DNA from: Actinomycetes bacterium
GTDB taxonomy: Bacteria; Actinomycetota; Acidimicrobiia; Acidimicrobiales; RAAP-2
Length of the DNA: 64,000 bases
Reading direction: 5' to 3'
Assembly: GCA_021831035.1 (NCBI GenBank)
Contig: JAKBNL010000015.1
Location: forward strand, 1-64,000
This document shows, one piece after another, positions 31,187 through 39,433 of this stretch. A model generated the notes under the pieces. The model saw only the letters and a list, made by a program, of their open reading frames with translations. It made no database searches and was not told the DNA's origin. Numbering within the stretch: the stretch's first letter is position 1; the number at the start of each line of letters is the position of its first letter. The position numbers and the translations under genes were made by a program.

Positions 31187-32247
31187 CCGGCGAGGGCGTC
31201 GAGGACTCGGGTGCGCCACGCGGCGAGCGCCGGGTAGGCCGCCTCGGGGGTGTGGCCGAAGCGCAGCACCAGCGCGTCGAGCGCCGGGGCGACGACGATC
31301 ATCTGGCCCTCGTAGCCGCTCGCGAGGTACGAGCCGTGGGCGTCGGCGGTGACCCACCAGTGCCACGCGTAGTACTCGCCCGACTCCTCGTCGCGCCCGG
31401 TGGGCCGCTGGGCGGTGGCGACCCACTCCTCGCTGAGGACCCGTCGCCCCTCGACCACGCCACCGCGCAGGTAGAGCAGGCCGAAGCGCGCGAAGTCGAG
31501 CGCGGTCGCGTGCAGGAAGCTCGAGGCGACGAAGACCCCTCGCCCGTCGAACTCGGGGCGTGCCCTCATCGAGAGGGGCCCGAGGAGCCGCTCGTCGATG
31601 AAGCGCCGGTAGGCCTCGCCCCGACCCACGACGTCGGCGACGATCCGACTCACGATGTTCGAGGTGCCCGAGGAGTAGCGAAAGACGGCGCCCGGTGCCT
31701 CGACGAGCGCCTGGGCCGCCGCGAAGCCGGCGGTGTCGACCTTGGCCTCACCGAAGAGCATCTCCACGACGTCGCTCGCGCCGTCGACCTCGTAGACCTC
31801 GCGGAAGGCGAGGCCACCGCGCATGGCGAGCAGGTCCGCGAGGGTGATCGCGTGGCGCGGGTCCGCGGGGTCGGCCCACTCGGGCACCGGGGCGCGCGCC
31901 GCGGGGTCGAGGCGCCCCTCGTCGACGAGGATCCCCACGAGGGCGTGCAGGAACGACTTGGCCATCGACCAGCTCAGGAGCTCGGTCGCGGGCCCGACCG
32001 GCTCGGCCGGGCGGTCGAAGTGGGGCCGCAGCCCCCCGTAGCGCTCGGCGACCAGGGCGCCCGCGCGCACGACTACCACCGCGTTGGTCTCGCCGTAGGC
32101 GGGGTCGGCGAAGGCCTCCTCGACGAGGCCCTCGAGCGCGGGGGGCGTCGCCGAGCGGGGCCAGGCCCCCCGCGGCCAGGGGTCGTCGGAGGGAACGACG
32201 GCCGGATCAATCCGGGGCAGTTCGGTGGCCACGGGCCATTGTGGCAT
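31183..32247 (-). CDS. Serine hydrolase, beta-lactamase class C-like
   Basis: A 354-residue enzyme of the beta-lactamase/6-aminohexanoate-dimer hydrolase fold. The catalytic SxxK is SMAK at 94-97, the second motif is YSSGTSN near 195 (Tyr-Ser-Ser), and LADLLAMRGGLAF, YRRFIDERLLGPLSM and YYAWHWWVTAD are typical blocks. No signal peptide, so cytoplasmic. Substrate unknown; esters or amides are possible. The frame extends upstream through the tRNA-Phe gene, which cannot be coding, so ATG 32247 or GTG 32232 is the start. Convergent with pyrE via a shared CTAG stop. Confidence 0.82.
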   Translation of the reverse strand: MPQWPVATELPRIDPAVVPSDDPWPRGAWPRSATPPALEGLVEEAFADPAYGETNAVVVVRAGALVAERYGGLRPHFDRPAEPVGPATELLSWSMAKSFLHALVGILVDEGRLDPAARAPVPEWADPADPRHAITLADLLAMRGGLAFREVYEVDGASDVVEMLFGEAKVDTAGFAAAQALVEAPGAVFRYSSGTSNIVSRIVADVVGRGEAYRRFIDERLLGPLSMRARPEFDGRGVFVASSFLHATALDFARFGLLYLRGGVVEGRRVLSEEWVATAQRPTGRDEESGEYYAWHWWVTADAHGSYLASGYEGQMIVVAPALDALVLRFGHTPEAAYPALAAWRTRVLDALAG

Positions 32248-32324
32248 CGCGATGGGCCCTCGAGGTGCGCCGACGCGGTGACGGGACCTCGCCTCGCGTC
32301 GCCGGTCGGGGGCGAGGGGCCCCG

Positions 32325-32341
32325 CACCGTCCCCGACGGTG
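32325..32341 (-). terminator. Hairpin downstream of the tRNA-Asp-tRNA-Phe unit
   Basis: On the minus strand a perfect 7-bp stem (CACCGTC/GACGGTG) with a 3-nt loop lies 19 bp after the tRNA-Phe 3' end. This is the likely end of the tRNA transcript. Confidence 0.6.
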
Positions 32342-32360
32342 GCCCAATCCGACCAGCCCC

Positions 32361-32436
32361 TGGTGGTCGAGACCGGCGTCGATCCGGTGACCTCACGCTT
32401 TTCAGGCGTGCGCTCTACCAACTGAGCTACTCGACC
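32361..32436 (-). tRNA. tRNA-Phe (anticodon GAA)
   Basis: A 76-nt cloverleaf: acceptor GGTCGAG/CTCGACC, anticodon loop CTGAAAA giving GAA, encoded CCA. The T loop reads ATCGACG, so position 54 is A instead of the nearly universal T. It lies 21 bp downstream of tRNA-Asp in one transcript. Confidence 0.96.
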
Positions 32437-32457
32437 TCGTCACCCGAGGGTGCCGAG

Positions 32458-32532
32458 CGGACCTGACGGGATTTGAACCCGCGACCTCCGCCTTGACAGG
32501 GCGGCGTGCACTCCGAGCTGCACCACAGGTCC
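32458..32532 (-). tRNA. tRNA-Asp (anticodon GTC)
   Basis: A 75-nt cloverleaf: acceptor GGACCTG/CAGGTCC, D stem GTGC/GCAC, anticodon loop CTGTCAA giving GTC, T arm GCGGG-TTCAAAT-CCCGT, discriminator G. The CCA end is not encoded. The Asp-Phe pair is common in actinobacteria. Confidence 0.97.
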
Positions 32533-32601
32533 ACGCGCGCCCCGGGCGAGCCCGTGGCGCGAGGGGCCAGTCTATCGCCTGGCCCCACCGCCCCCTCGGG
32601 G

Positions 32602-32988
32602 TCAGTCGCCCGTGGCGCCGGCGAGCACCAGGCAGAACGGGTGGCCGATGGGGTCGTAGAAGACCCGGAAGGTCGTGCCCGGCTGATGCTCGGCCTTCGT
32701 CGCGCCGAGCGCGAGCGCGTCGTGCTCGCCCGCGTCGAGGTCCTCGACCGTGAAGTCGAGGTGGAGGCGCTGGGGCTGGGGCCCCTCGGGCCACGTGGGC
32801 GCGGGCAGCCCCCGGACCCGCTGGAAGGCGAGCGTGGGGGCACCGTGGTTGTCGAGCTCGACCCAGGCGACCGACTCGGCCGGTCCCTCGAGGGGCGAGA
32901 GCGCGAGTCCCGTCAAGGCGCCGTAGAAGCGGGCGAGGGCGACCGGGTCGGGGCAGTCGATGGCCACGAGGCTGTAGCGGGCGGGCAT
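32602..32988 (-). CDS. VOC family (glyoxalase-like) protein
   Basis: A 128-residue protein with two beta-alpha-beta-beta-beta modules: ARYSLVAIDCPDPVALARFYGALTG at the start and RLHLDFTVEDLDAGEHDALALGA in the second half, ending DPIGHPFCLVL. These match the Glyoxalase_6-type vicinal oxygen chelate proteins; the substrate is unknown. ATG 32988 has TACGCT (32995-33000) six bases upstream and no ribosome binding site, so a leaderless transcript is probable. Divergent from the large MoeY-like fusion. Confidence 0.82.
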   Translation of the reverse strand: MPARYSLVAIDCPDPVALARFYGALTGLALSPLEGPAESVAWVELDNHGAPTLAFQRVRGLPAPTWPEGPQPQRLHLDFTVEDLDAGEHDALALGATKAEHQPGTTFRVFYDPIGHPFCLVLAGATGD

Positions 32989-33187
32989 GGGCGAAGCGTA
33001 GCCACGGCCCCGGACTCGGAGGGTCGTTACGAACATCTCGCGCGACGGCCCGCTCCCCGGACGCGACGGGCCATTCGGGCGCGCGGGGACGGCGCGAAAT
33101 ACCCCGAAACGCCCAAATGCTTCACTACTGTCGAGTGCGTCGGCCGCGCGATCCCTCACGCCCCCCTCGCGGTCGGGAAGGAGTCTC

Positions 33188-36115
33188 GTGGCGAGCACGC
33201 TAGGCCGGCGCTACCAGTACGGCGCCAGCTTCGTCGACCAGGCCTCGGGGATCCGCTTCGAGGGTCACCACCCCTTCGAGCGACCCGACCTGTGGCGGGT
33301 GTACCTCAACGAGGCCGAGGGGGCCTACAAGAGCTACGGCGTCGAGCAGTCGCTCGTCCGTCGCGACCTCGAGGACGGCGTGGGCGTCCCCCTCTTCTTC
33401 CTCGGCTTCAACGCCGAGGGCGTGGCCGTGGCCGGGGTGAGGTTCCACGGGCCCCTCGAGAGCCGCTACCAGGCCGCGATCATCGACGAGATGGGCGGCT
33501 CGAGCGAGATCGACGAGGTCGGCGCGCTGATCGACGCCGAGGTGCGCCTCGGGGCGATCGAGGTCAAGGGCGCCTGGTCCAAGGGTGAGCTGGTCGTGGG
33601 CACCCGTCTCGTCCAGACCATCTCGCGCTCGGTCACCCACGCGATGACCTGGCTCGGCGCCGAGTTCGCCGTCGCGGCGATCCGCGAGGAGCTCCTGGCG
33701 ATCGGGGTGCCCACGGGGGCCCGCCAGGTCGGCACCGAGGCCGTGCCCTACCCCGACGAGCGCTACCGCACGATTGCCGTGTGCTGGCGCCGGGCCCGCA
33801 CGCCCGAGCTCTCCACCCCCGAGCACCAGCTCGCCCTGCGCCGCGAGTCCGAGGAGCTCGCCCGGGGCGCCGGCGCCGGCGCCCTCTCGCCGGTCGACCC
33901 GGCCCACACCCGCACCCACTCGTGGCGGCCCCTCGTGATGGACGGGGCGAGCCGGACCGAGCGCGAGGTCCTGCGCATCCTGCGGGCCGACCCGTCGCTG
34001 CAGATCATCGACCGCTACAGCGAGCAGCGCGAGCAGCTGGCCGGTCTCGCGCCGCGGCCCCCGGACTCGGTGCTCGACGAGGGCGGCCGCTGGGTCTACT
34101 ACCCGTGGCGCCGGGCCGTCGTGCGCCTGCTGGCGCCGCGGGCCTTCAACACGCTGCGCCTGGACCGCAACCACAACAAGATCACCGCCGAGGAGCAGGG
34201 CCGGCTCCGACGGCTCCGCGTCGGGGTGATCGGGGTGAGCGCCGGCCACGCGATCGCCCACGGGCTGGCCCTGGAGGGCGTCGTGGGCGAGCTGCGCCTG
34301 GCCGACTTCGACACCCTCGAGCTGTCCAACCTCAACCGGATCCCGGCGAGCGTCATCGACTTGGGCGTCAACAAGGCGGTGGTCGCCGCCCGGCGCATCG
34401 CCGAGGTCGACCCGTACCTCACCGTGCGCGTCGAGACCGAGGGCATCACCCGCGAGAACCTGCCGGCGTTCCTCGACGACCTCGACCTCGTCGTCGAGGA
34501 GTGCGACTCCCTCGACGTCAAGTTCCTGGTGCGCGAGCTGGCCCGCGAGCGGGGCATCCCCGTCGTCATGGAGACGAGCGACCGCGGCGTGCTCGACGTG
34601 GAGCGCTTCGACCTCGAGCCGGACCGGCCACTCTTCCACGGCCTGATCGGCGAGATGGACTACGCGACCCTCGCGAACCTGCCGCTGCCCGAGAAGTCGG
34701 CGATCGTGTTGCGCATGCTCGGTGCTCGCGAGGTGTCGAGTCGTAGCGCCGCGTCGTTCGTCGAGCTCGGCCAGACGGTGACCGGCTGGCCCCAGCTCGC
34801 GAGCGAGGTCACCCTCGGCGCGGTGTCGGTCGCCGCGGCGGTGCGCCGGCTCGGTCTGAAGAGGGAGCTGCCCTCGGGCCGGGTGAGGGTCGACGTCGAG
34901 GAGCTCCTCGACGGCCTCGCCCCGATCGAGCGGCCCGACGCGCCCGACCTCGACGCGCCCGCGCCCGAGGAGCCGCCGCTCGATAGCGACGACCCGATCA
35001 CGCTGATCGTCGACGCCGCGCGACGCGCACCCTCGGGCGGCAACATCCAGCCGTGGCGATTCGAGGCCGACGAGGACGAGGTTCGCTTCTATCTCACCCC
35101 GGAGCGCACGTCGCGCATGGATGTCGAGCACCGTGCGGGCTACCTGTCCCTCGGCGCGGCGCTCATGAACGCGCGGATCGCGGCCGCCGCGGTCGGTCGG
35201 TTGGGCGCCGTGCGCCTCTTCCCCTCGGGCGCGAGGTCCAACCACGTGGCCACCCTCGAGTTGGGCCGCGAGCGCGACCACCAGCTCGCGCCGCTGCTCG
35301 GCGCGGTGGCCACCCGCACGGCCAACCGCCGTCCGGGGTCGCCCCAGGCGATCGAGCCCGAGACGCTGGCCGCCCTCACCCGGGGCGTCGAGCGCGAGGG
35401 GGCCCGGCTGCGCGTCGTGACCGAGCGCGACCCGCTCACCGAGGTCGGTCGGATCCTGGCCGAGTCCGACCGGCTGCGCTTCTTGCTGCCCGAGCTCCAC
35501 GGCGAGATGGTCCGCGAGCTGCGCTGGCCCGGCGTCGACTCGCTCGAGGAGGGCCTCGACGTGCGGACCCTCGAGATGGACGCGATGTCGACGGCCCTGC
35601 TCGAGGTGCTGAGCCGCCCCGAGGTGCTCGACCACGTGGCCCGCTGGCGCGGGGGGCGCAACCTGGGGCTGCGGACCCAGGCGATCATCGCCTCGAGCTC
35701 GGCGGTCGCCGCCGTCACGGTGCCCCGACCCGACCCCGCGTGGTTCGTGCGCGGGGGCGCGGCCCTCGAGCGGTTCTGGCTCGAGACCGACGTGGCCGGC
35801 CTCGCCGTCCAGCCCGTCTCGCCCGTCTTCCTCTTCGCCCAGGACGAGGACGAGCTGCTGGCCCTCGCGGGGGAGCGTCACGTCGAGGAGATGGCCAACC
35901 TGCACGAGCAGTTCCGCCGCTTCTGGGAGCTCGAGGAGACCGAGGCCCTGGCGATGGTGGTCAGGGTCTCGCACGCGCCGCGTCCTAGCGTGCGCAGCGT
36001 GCGGATCCCCCTCGCCGAGGTGCTGAGCCGTGCGGAGTCCCCGACCTCGGGACCCTCGACGCGGGCCTTCGACGCCCCCCCGTTCGACGCCTACTCGGCG
36101 ACCTGGAAGAACTAG
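33188..36115 (+). CDS. Rv1355c/MoeY-like fusion: GNAT/FeeM-like, E1-like and nitroreductase domains
   Basis: A 975-residue protein. Residues 1-205 resemble an N-acyltransferase of the GNAT/FeeM/autoinducer-synthase kind (FEGHHPFERPDLWRVYLNEAEG, AVAGVRFHGPLES, AIEVKGAWSK). Residues about 340-560 form a ThiF/MoeB E1-like fold: VGVIGVSAGHAIAHGLALEG and LADFDTLELSNLNR (Asp373, Asp375); no CxxC zinc pair or obvious catalytic Cys. Residues about 605-940 form a nitroreductase FMN domain starting RRAPSGGNIQPWRF (Arg612). The two C-terminal parts match the MoeY/Rv1355c family, of unproven function; the N-terminal domain is extra. GTG 33188 follows AAGGAG. No molybdopterin genes or small peptide gene lie nearby. 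Confidence 0.72.
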   Translation: MASTLGRRYQYGASFVDQASGIRFEGHHPFERPDLWRVYLNEAEGAYKSYGVEQSLVRRDLEDGVGVPLFFLGFNAEGVAVAGVRFHGPLESRYQAAIIDEMGGSSEIDEVGALIDAEVRLGAIEVKGAWSKGELVVGTRLVQTISRSVTHAMTWLGAEFAVAAIREELLAIGVPTGARQVGTEAVPYPDERYRTIAVCWRRARTPELSTPEHQLALRRESEELARGAGAGALSPVDPAHTRTHSWRPLVMDGASRTEREVLRILRADPSLQIIDRYSEQREQLAGLAPRPPDSVLDEGGRWVYYPWRRAVVRLLAPRAFNTLRLDRNHNKITAEEQGRLRRLRVGVIGVSAGHAIAHGLALEGVVGELRLADFDTLELSNLNRIPASVIDLGVNKAVVAARRIAEVDPYLTVRVETEGITRENLPAFLDDLDLVVEECDSLDVKFLVRELARERGIPVVMETSDRGVLDVERFDLEPDRPLFHGLIGEMDYATLANLPLPEKSAIVLRMLGAREVSSRSAASFVELGQTVTGWPQLASEVTLGAVSVAAAVRRLGLKRELPSGRVRVDVEELLDGLAPIERPDAPDLDAPAPEEPPLDSDDPITLIVDAARRAPSGGNIQPWRFEADEDEVRFYLTPERTSRMDVEHRAGYLSLGAALMNARIAAAAVGRLGAVRLFPSGARSNHVATLELGRERDHQLAPLLGAVATRTANRRPGSPQAIEPETLAALTRGVEREGARLRVVTERDPLTEVGRILAESDRLRFLLPELHGEMVRELRWPGVDSLEEGLDVRTLEMDAMSTALLEVLSRPEVLDHVARWRGGRNLGLRTQAIIASSSAVAAVTVPRPDPAWFVRGGAALERFWLETDVAGLAVQPVSPVFLFAQDEDELLALAGERHVEEMANLHEQFRRFWELEETEALAMVVRVSHAPRPSVRSVRIPLAEVLSRAESPTSGPSTRAFDAPPFDAYSATWKN

Positions 36116-36199
36116 TCGCCGCCACCCGCGGGGCAAAAAACAACGCAATCACAACGATGGAGGCATTCCGGCCACAATTCCCGGCTCGGCGTCCGGGTA

Positions 36200-36235
36200 G
36201 GGCCCAAGCGCCCCTTGTGGGGGCGCGGTGGGCCC
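36200..36235. terminator. Nested hairpin between the MoeY-like gene and the c-di-GMP operon
   Basis: Outer stem GGGCCC (36200-36205) with GGGCCC (36230-36235); inner stem GCGCCCC (36208-36214) with GGGGCGC (36220-36226); 5-nt apical loop. It lies 85 bp past the MoeY-like stop and 77 bp before the next start. It is either a terminator or a structured leader of the GGDEF-EAL gene. It does not look like a GEMM c-di-GMP riboswitch. Confidence 0.5.
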
Positions 36236-36312
36236 AATTACTGTGGGGAGCGGACGTCGTGTGCTGAGACTCACCCGATAGCCGTTGGCCGATCCGAACG
36301 TGGGGCACGGGT

Positions 36313-38610
36313 ATGACAACCGACATCTCGACTACCGCTGAGGCCACCGCGGCCGAGACACGTCTCGTGGTCGAGACGCTTTTGCGGGTCATCTCGGGCA
36401 CCGAGATCGTGGCCGTCGTGACCCCCGAGGGCGCGGCCGTGCCCGGGATCACGATGGAGCCCCTCGTCGGGCGGACCGCGGGCGACGCCTTCGCCAAGAT
36501 CGTCGAGCGGGTTCGCACCGAGCTCGAGGGCGACCCGAGCGGGGTCGGCTCGTTCTCCCTCGTCGTCTCGAGGGTCGAGTGGGGCGTCCTGGTCGACCCG
36601 GTCCTGGTCGACGAGCGGGTCGTGGGGGCCCTCGTCATCGCGCGCCACGGACGCAGCTGGTCCCGGCGCGAGAGCTCGCTCAGCCGCGCCTTCGCCCGCA
36701 TGCTCAGTCGGGTGGCGGTGCTCGCCGGACGCGAGAGCAGCCTGCTCAAGCAGCGCAGCCTCGACACCCTCGTGCGCCAGGTGGCCGAGATCCTCATGGC
36801 GGGCAACGCCGCCAACCTCCAGCAGACCCTCGACACGACGGTCCGCCTCTTGGGCGAGTACCTCGAGAGCGACGCCGCCTTCTTGCGTCGCAACGACCAC
36901 GAGCGGGATCTGTCGATCCTCGTCTCGGAGTGGCCGCACCGCGAGAACGTGCCCGACCCGGACCCGCTCGGCGAGGTCCCCTTCGACGTCGACCCGGTCT
37001 TCGCGGCGATGCGGGACCTGAAGACGCCCTACATGCCCGAGCAGTCCGAGACGCCCGAGGAGTACCTCGAGCGGGTGGAGAAGGGGTCGGGCGTCTCCGA
37101 GGTCGGCGGGGGCGCGGTGCCGCTGCTCATCGGCGACACCACCTGGGGGATCCTGGGCTTCTTGCACTTCGGCCTGCACCGCTGGGTGCCCGAGGAGATC
37201 AACGCCCTCCAGGCGGTCGCCTCGATGCTGGCCCAGCTCCAGGCCCGCCTGGACGCCGAGGCCCGCACCCTCTACAGCGCGAACCACGACTACCTGACGG
37301 GCCTGCCCAACCGACCGGCCGTCGTGGCCGAGCTCGAGCGACGCCTCGCCGCGGGTCGCTCGACGGCGGTCATGATCATCGACCTTGACCGGTTCAAGAT
37401 CATGAACGACTACCTCGGCCACGCCAACGGCGACGAGCTGCTGCGCGTGATCGCGGACCGGCTGCGCACGAGCGTGCGTCAGAACGACTTCGTCGCCCGG
37501 CTGGGCGGCGACGAGTTCGTCTTCTTGCTCGATCGGTGCCGCAGCGAGCTCGACGCCGTCGCCTCGGCCTACCGGATCCTCGAGGTCATCGGCCGCCCGG
37601 TCGAGATCATGGGCCAGGTCATGAACCACACGGCCTCGATCGGGGTGGCCCTGCCGCCCGTCGAGTCGCTGAGCGCCCTGGCGCTGATCTCGCAGGCCGA
37701 CGTGGCGATGTTCGAGGCGAAGTCGATGGGTCGGGGCCACGTGGTGGTCTTCGACGGGACCCTGGCGAAGAAGGTGGACGACCGCAGCCAGCTCGAGATC
37801 CAGCTGCGCCAGGCGATCGAGTACGACGGGCTGCGTCTCCACTTCCAGCCCGAGGTCGACCTCAACACGGGCAAGCTCCTGGCCGTCGAGTCCCTGGTCC
37901 GGTGGGAGCACCCGACGCGGGGGCTGCTCACGGCCTCGGAGTTCATCAAGGTGGCCGAGGAGACGGGACTGGTCACGAAGATGGGTCGCTGGGTCTTCGC
38001 CGAGGCCTGTCGCCAGCTGGGCGTGTGGCGCCACCGCTACCCCGACCTCGACTTCACCGTGCGGGTCAACATGTCCCCGGCCGACTTCAAGATGGGCGAC
38101 CTGGTGGGCTTCGTCGAACGGTGCCTGCGCGAGAACGACGTCCCCGGCCACGCCCTGTGCATCGAGGTGACCGAGCACGCCGTCGTCGACGAGCCCGCCG
38201 AGACCGCGGCCCTGCTGCGCGAGCTCCAGGGTCTCGGGGTGAAGATCGCCCTCGACGACTTCGGGACCGGCTTCGCCTCGATGACCGAGCTCAAGAACCT
38301 GCCGATCGAGATCTTGAAGCTCGACATGACCTTCGTGCGCGGGATCGTGCGCGACAACTTCGACAAGGCGATCGTCGAGTCGATCATCCACCTCTCCAAG
38401 GCCCTCAACCTCGAGGTCGTCGCCGAGGGGATCGAGTCGAGCACCATCGTCGACAAGCTCCGCGAGCTGGGCTGCCACCGCGGGCAGGGCTACCTCATCT
38501 CCATGCCGATGGCGGCGAGCGAGCTCGAGACGCTGCTCGAGGCCGGTTCGGTCCTCGAGTCCCTCCTGCGCAGCGGTGACGTCGGCGCGCTCGACGCCTC
38601 CGATGCTTGA
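36313..38610 (+). CDS. GAF-GGDEF-EAL c-di-GMP turnover protein
   Basis: A 765-residue cytoplasmic signalling protein. Residues 1-145 and 150-310 look like two GAF-type sensor domains. The GGDEF domain (about 320-480) has an intact GGDEF at 398-402 and an I-site RQND five residues before it, so it should make c-di-GMP with product inhibition. The EAL domain (about 490-745) has ESL (526-528) in place of EAL but keeps EVTEH, LDDFGTGF, LKLDMTFV, AEGIES and GYLIS, so hydrolysis remains likely. No membrane segment. First gene of a tight operon with a second GGDEF protein. Confidence 0.92.
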   Translation: MTTDISTTAEATAAETRLVVETLLRVISGTEIVAVVTPEGAAVPGITMEPLVGRTAGDAFAKIVERVRTELEGDPSGVGSFSLVVSRVEWGVLVDPVLVDERVVGALVIARHGRSWSRRESSLSRAFARMLSRVAVLAGRESSLLKQRSLDTLVRQVAEILMAGNAANLQQTLDTTVRLLGEYLESDAAFLRRNDHERDLSILVSEWPHRENVPDPDPLGEVPFDVDPVFAAMRDLKTPYMPEQSETPEEYLERVEKGSGVSEVGGGAVPLLIGDTTWGILGFLHFGLHRWVPEEINALQAVASMLAQLQARLDAEARTLYSANHDYLTGLPNRPAVVAELERRLAAGRSTAVMIIDLDRFKIMNDYLGHANGDELLRVIADRLRTSVRQNDFVARLGGDEFVFLLDRCRSELDAVASAYRILEVIGRPVEIMGQVMNHTASIGVALPPVESLSALALISQADVAMFEAKSMGRGHVVVFDGTLAKKVDDRSQLEIQLRQAIEYDGLRLHFQPEVDLNTGKLLAVESLVRWEHPTRGLLTASEFIKVAEETGLVTKMGRWVFAEACRQLGVWRHRYPDLDFTVRVNMSPADFKMGDLVGFVERCLRENDVPGHALCIEVTEHAVVDEPAETAALLRELQGLGVKIALDDFGTGFASMTELKNLPIEILKLDMTFVRGIVRDNFDKAIVESIIHLSKALNLEVVAEGIESSTIVDKLRELGCHRGQGYLISMPMAASELETLLEAGSVLESLLRSGDVGALDASDA

Positions 38611-39433
38611 CGCCGACTCCCGTCCGGACGCCGCCGGGGTCGACCTCGACGAGGTCGAGCGCCACGGCTACGAGCCCTGGGTCTTCCGGACCCTGCTCGC
38701 CGAGCTCGCGGTCGGTGAGCTGGGCATCAACTTCGTCTACACCCTGCTCGAGCGCCTCGCCGAGCGTCACGACCTCGACGACGCCGTGGTCGTGCTCTCC
38801 GACGACGCCTTCGGCACCCAGACCTTCCGGTTGGGCGCGCGGGTCGAGCCGGTGGACATGATGACCCAGCTGGGGACCGAGGCGGGGCTGTACTGCACGC
38901 CCGACGTCGTGTCCGAGTCGGAGGCCGAGGCGGTGCGCGCGGCCTGCCAGCTGGCGCTCTCCCTTCAACTGGCCCGCTTCCGGGCCGGCCAGGACCCGCT
39001 CACCAACATCGCCAACCGTCGCAACTTCGACCAGGCGCTCTCGGTCGCCGCCGGACGGGCCGCCCGCTACGGCTGGCCGTTCACCCTGGTGCTCATCGAC
39101 CTCGACGGCTTCAAGCTGATCAACGACGAGAGCGGCCACGAGTTCGGGGACTACCTGTTGCGCCAGTTCGGCTTCGCGCTGCGCCGCTCCATGCGCGCCG
39201 GCGACACGCCGGCGCGGGTCGGCGGGGACGAGTTCGCGGTCATCTTGAACAACGCGGAGGGCAACGAGGCGCTCGGCTTCACCGATCGCCTGCGTCACCA
39301 GCTCAAGTCCGGCGGGGTCCCGATCGACTTCACGGTGGGCACCTCCTCGGCGCCCCGGGAGTCGACCGACCCGGGCGAGCTGTTCCGACTGGCCGACGCG
39401 CGGCTCTACCAGAGGAAGGGCGGGCGGGACTGA
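38603..39433 (+). CDS. GGDEF diguanylate cyclase
   Basis: A 276-residue protein. Residues 1-125 form an unrecognised N-terminal region (GYEPWVFRTLLAELAVGELGINFVYTLLERLAE); residues about 130-275 are a GGDEF domain with intact GGDEF and an I-site RAGD five residues upstream, so an active, feedback-inhibited cyclase is expected. ATG 38603 overlaps the upstream gene by eight bases; GTG 38576 is also possible. Its stop overlaps the next ATG (TGATG). The N-terminal module is probably the input domain. Confidence 0.88.
   Translation: MLDADSRPDAAGVDLDEVERHGYEPWVFRTLLAELAVGELGINFVYTLLERLAERHDLDDAVVVLSDDAFGTQTFRLGARVEPVDMMTQLGTEAGLYCTPDVVSESEAEAVRAACQLALSLQLARFRAGQDPLTNIANRRNFDQALSVAAGRAARYGWPFTLVLIDLDGFKLINDESGHEFGDYLLRQFGFALRRSMRAGDTPARVGGDEFAVILNNAEGNEALGFTDRLRHQLKSGGVPIDFTVGTSSAPRESTDPGELFRLADARLYQRKGGRD

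Noticed and set aside
32248..32421. N-terminal extension of the serine hydrolase
   Set aside because: It would be translated from the tRNA-Phe gene and intergenic DNA; the family match begins after 32247.
33188..36115. RiPP or azole-peptide cluster around the E1-like/nitroreductase fusion
   Set aside because: No YcaO gene, precursor peptide or transporter is linked to it, and the E1 part lacks the usual zinc and precursor-binding features.
36116..36312. GEMM-type c-di-GMP riboswitch before the GGDEF-EAL gene
   Set aside because: A stable nested hairpin is present, but the conserved GEMM bases and two-helix layout are not.
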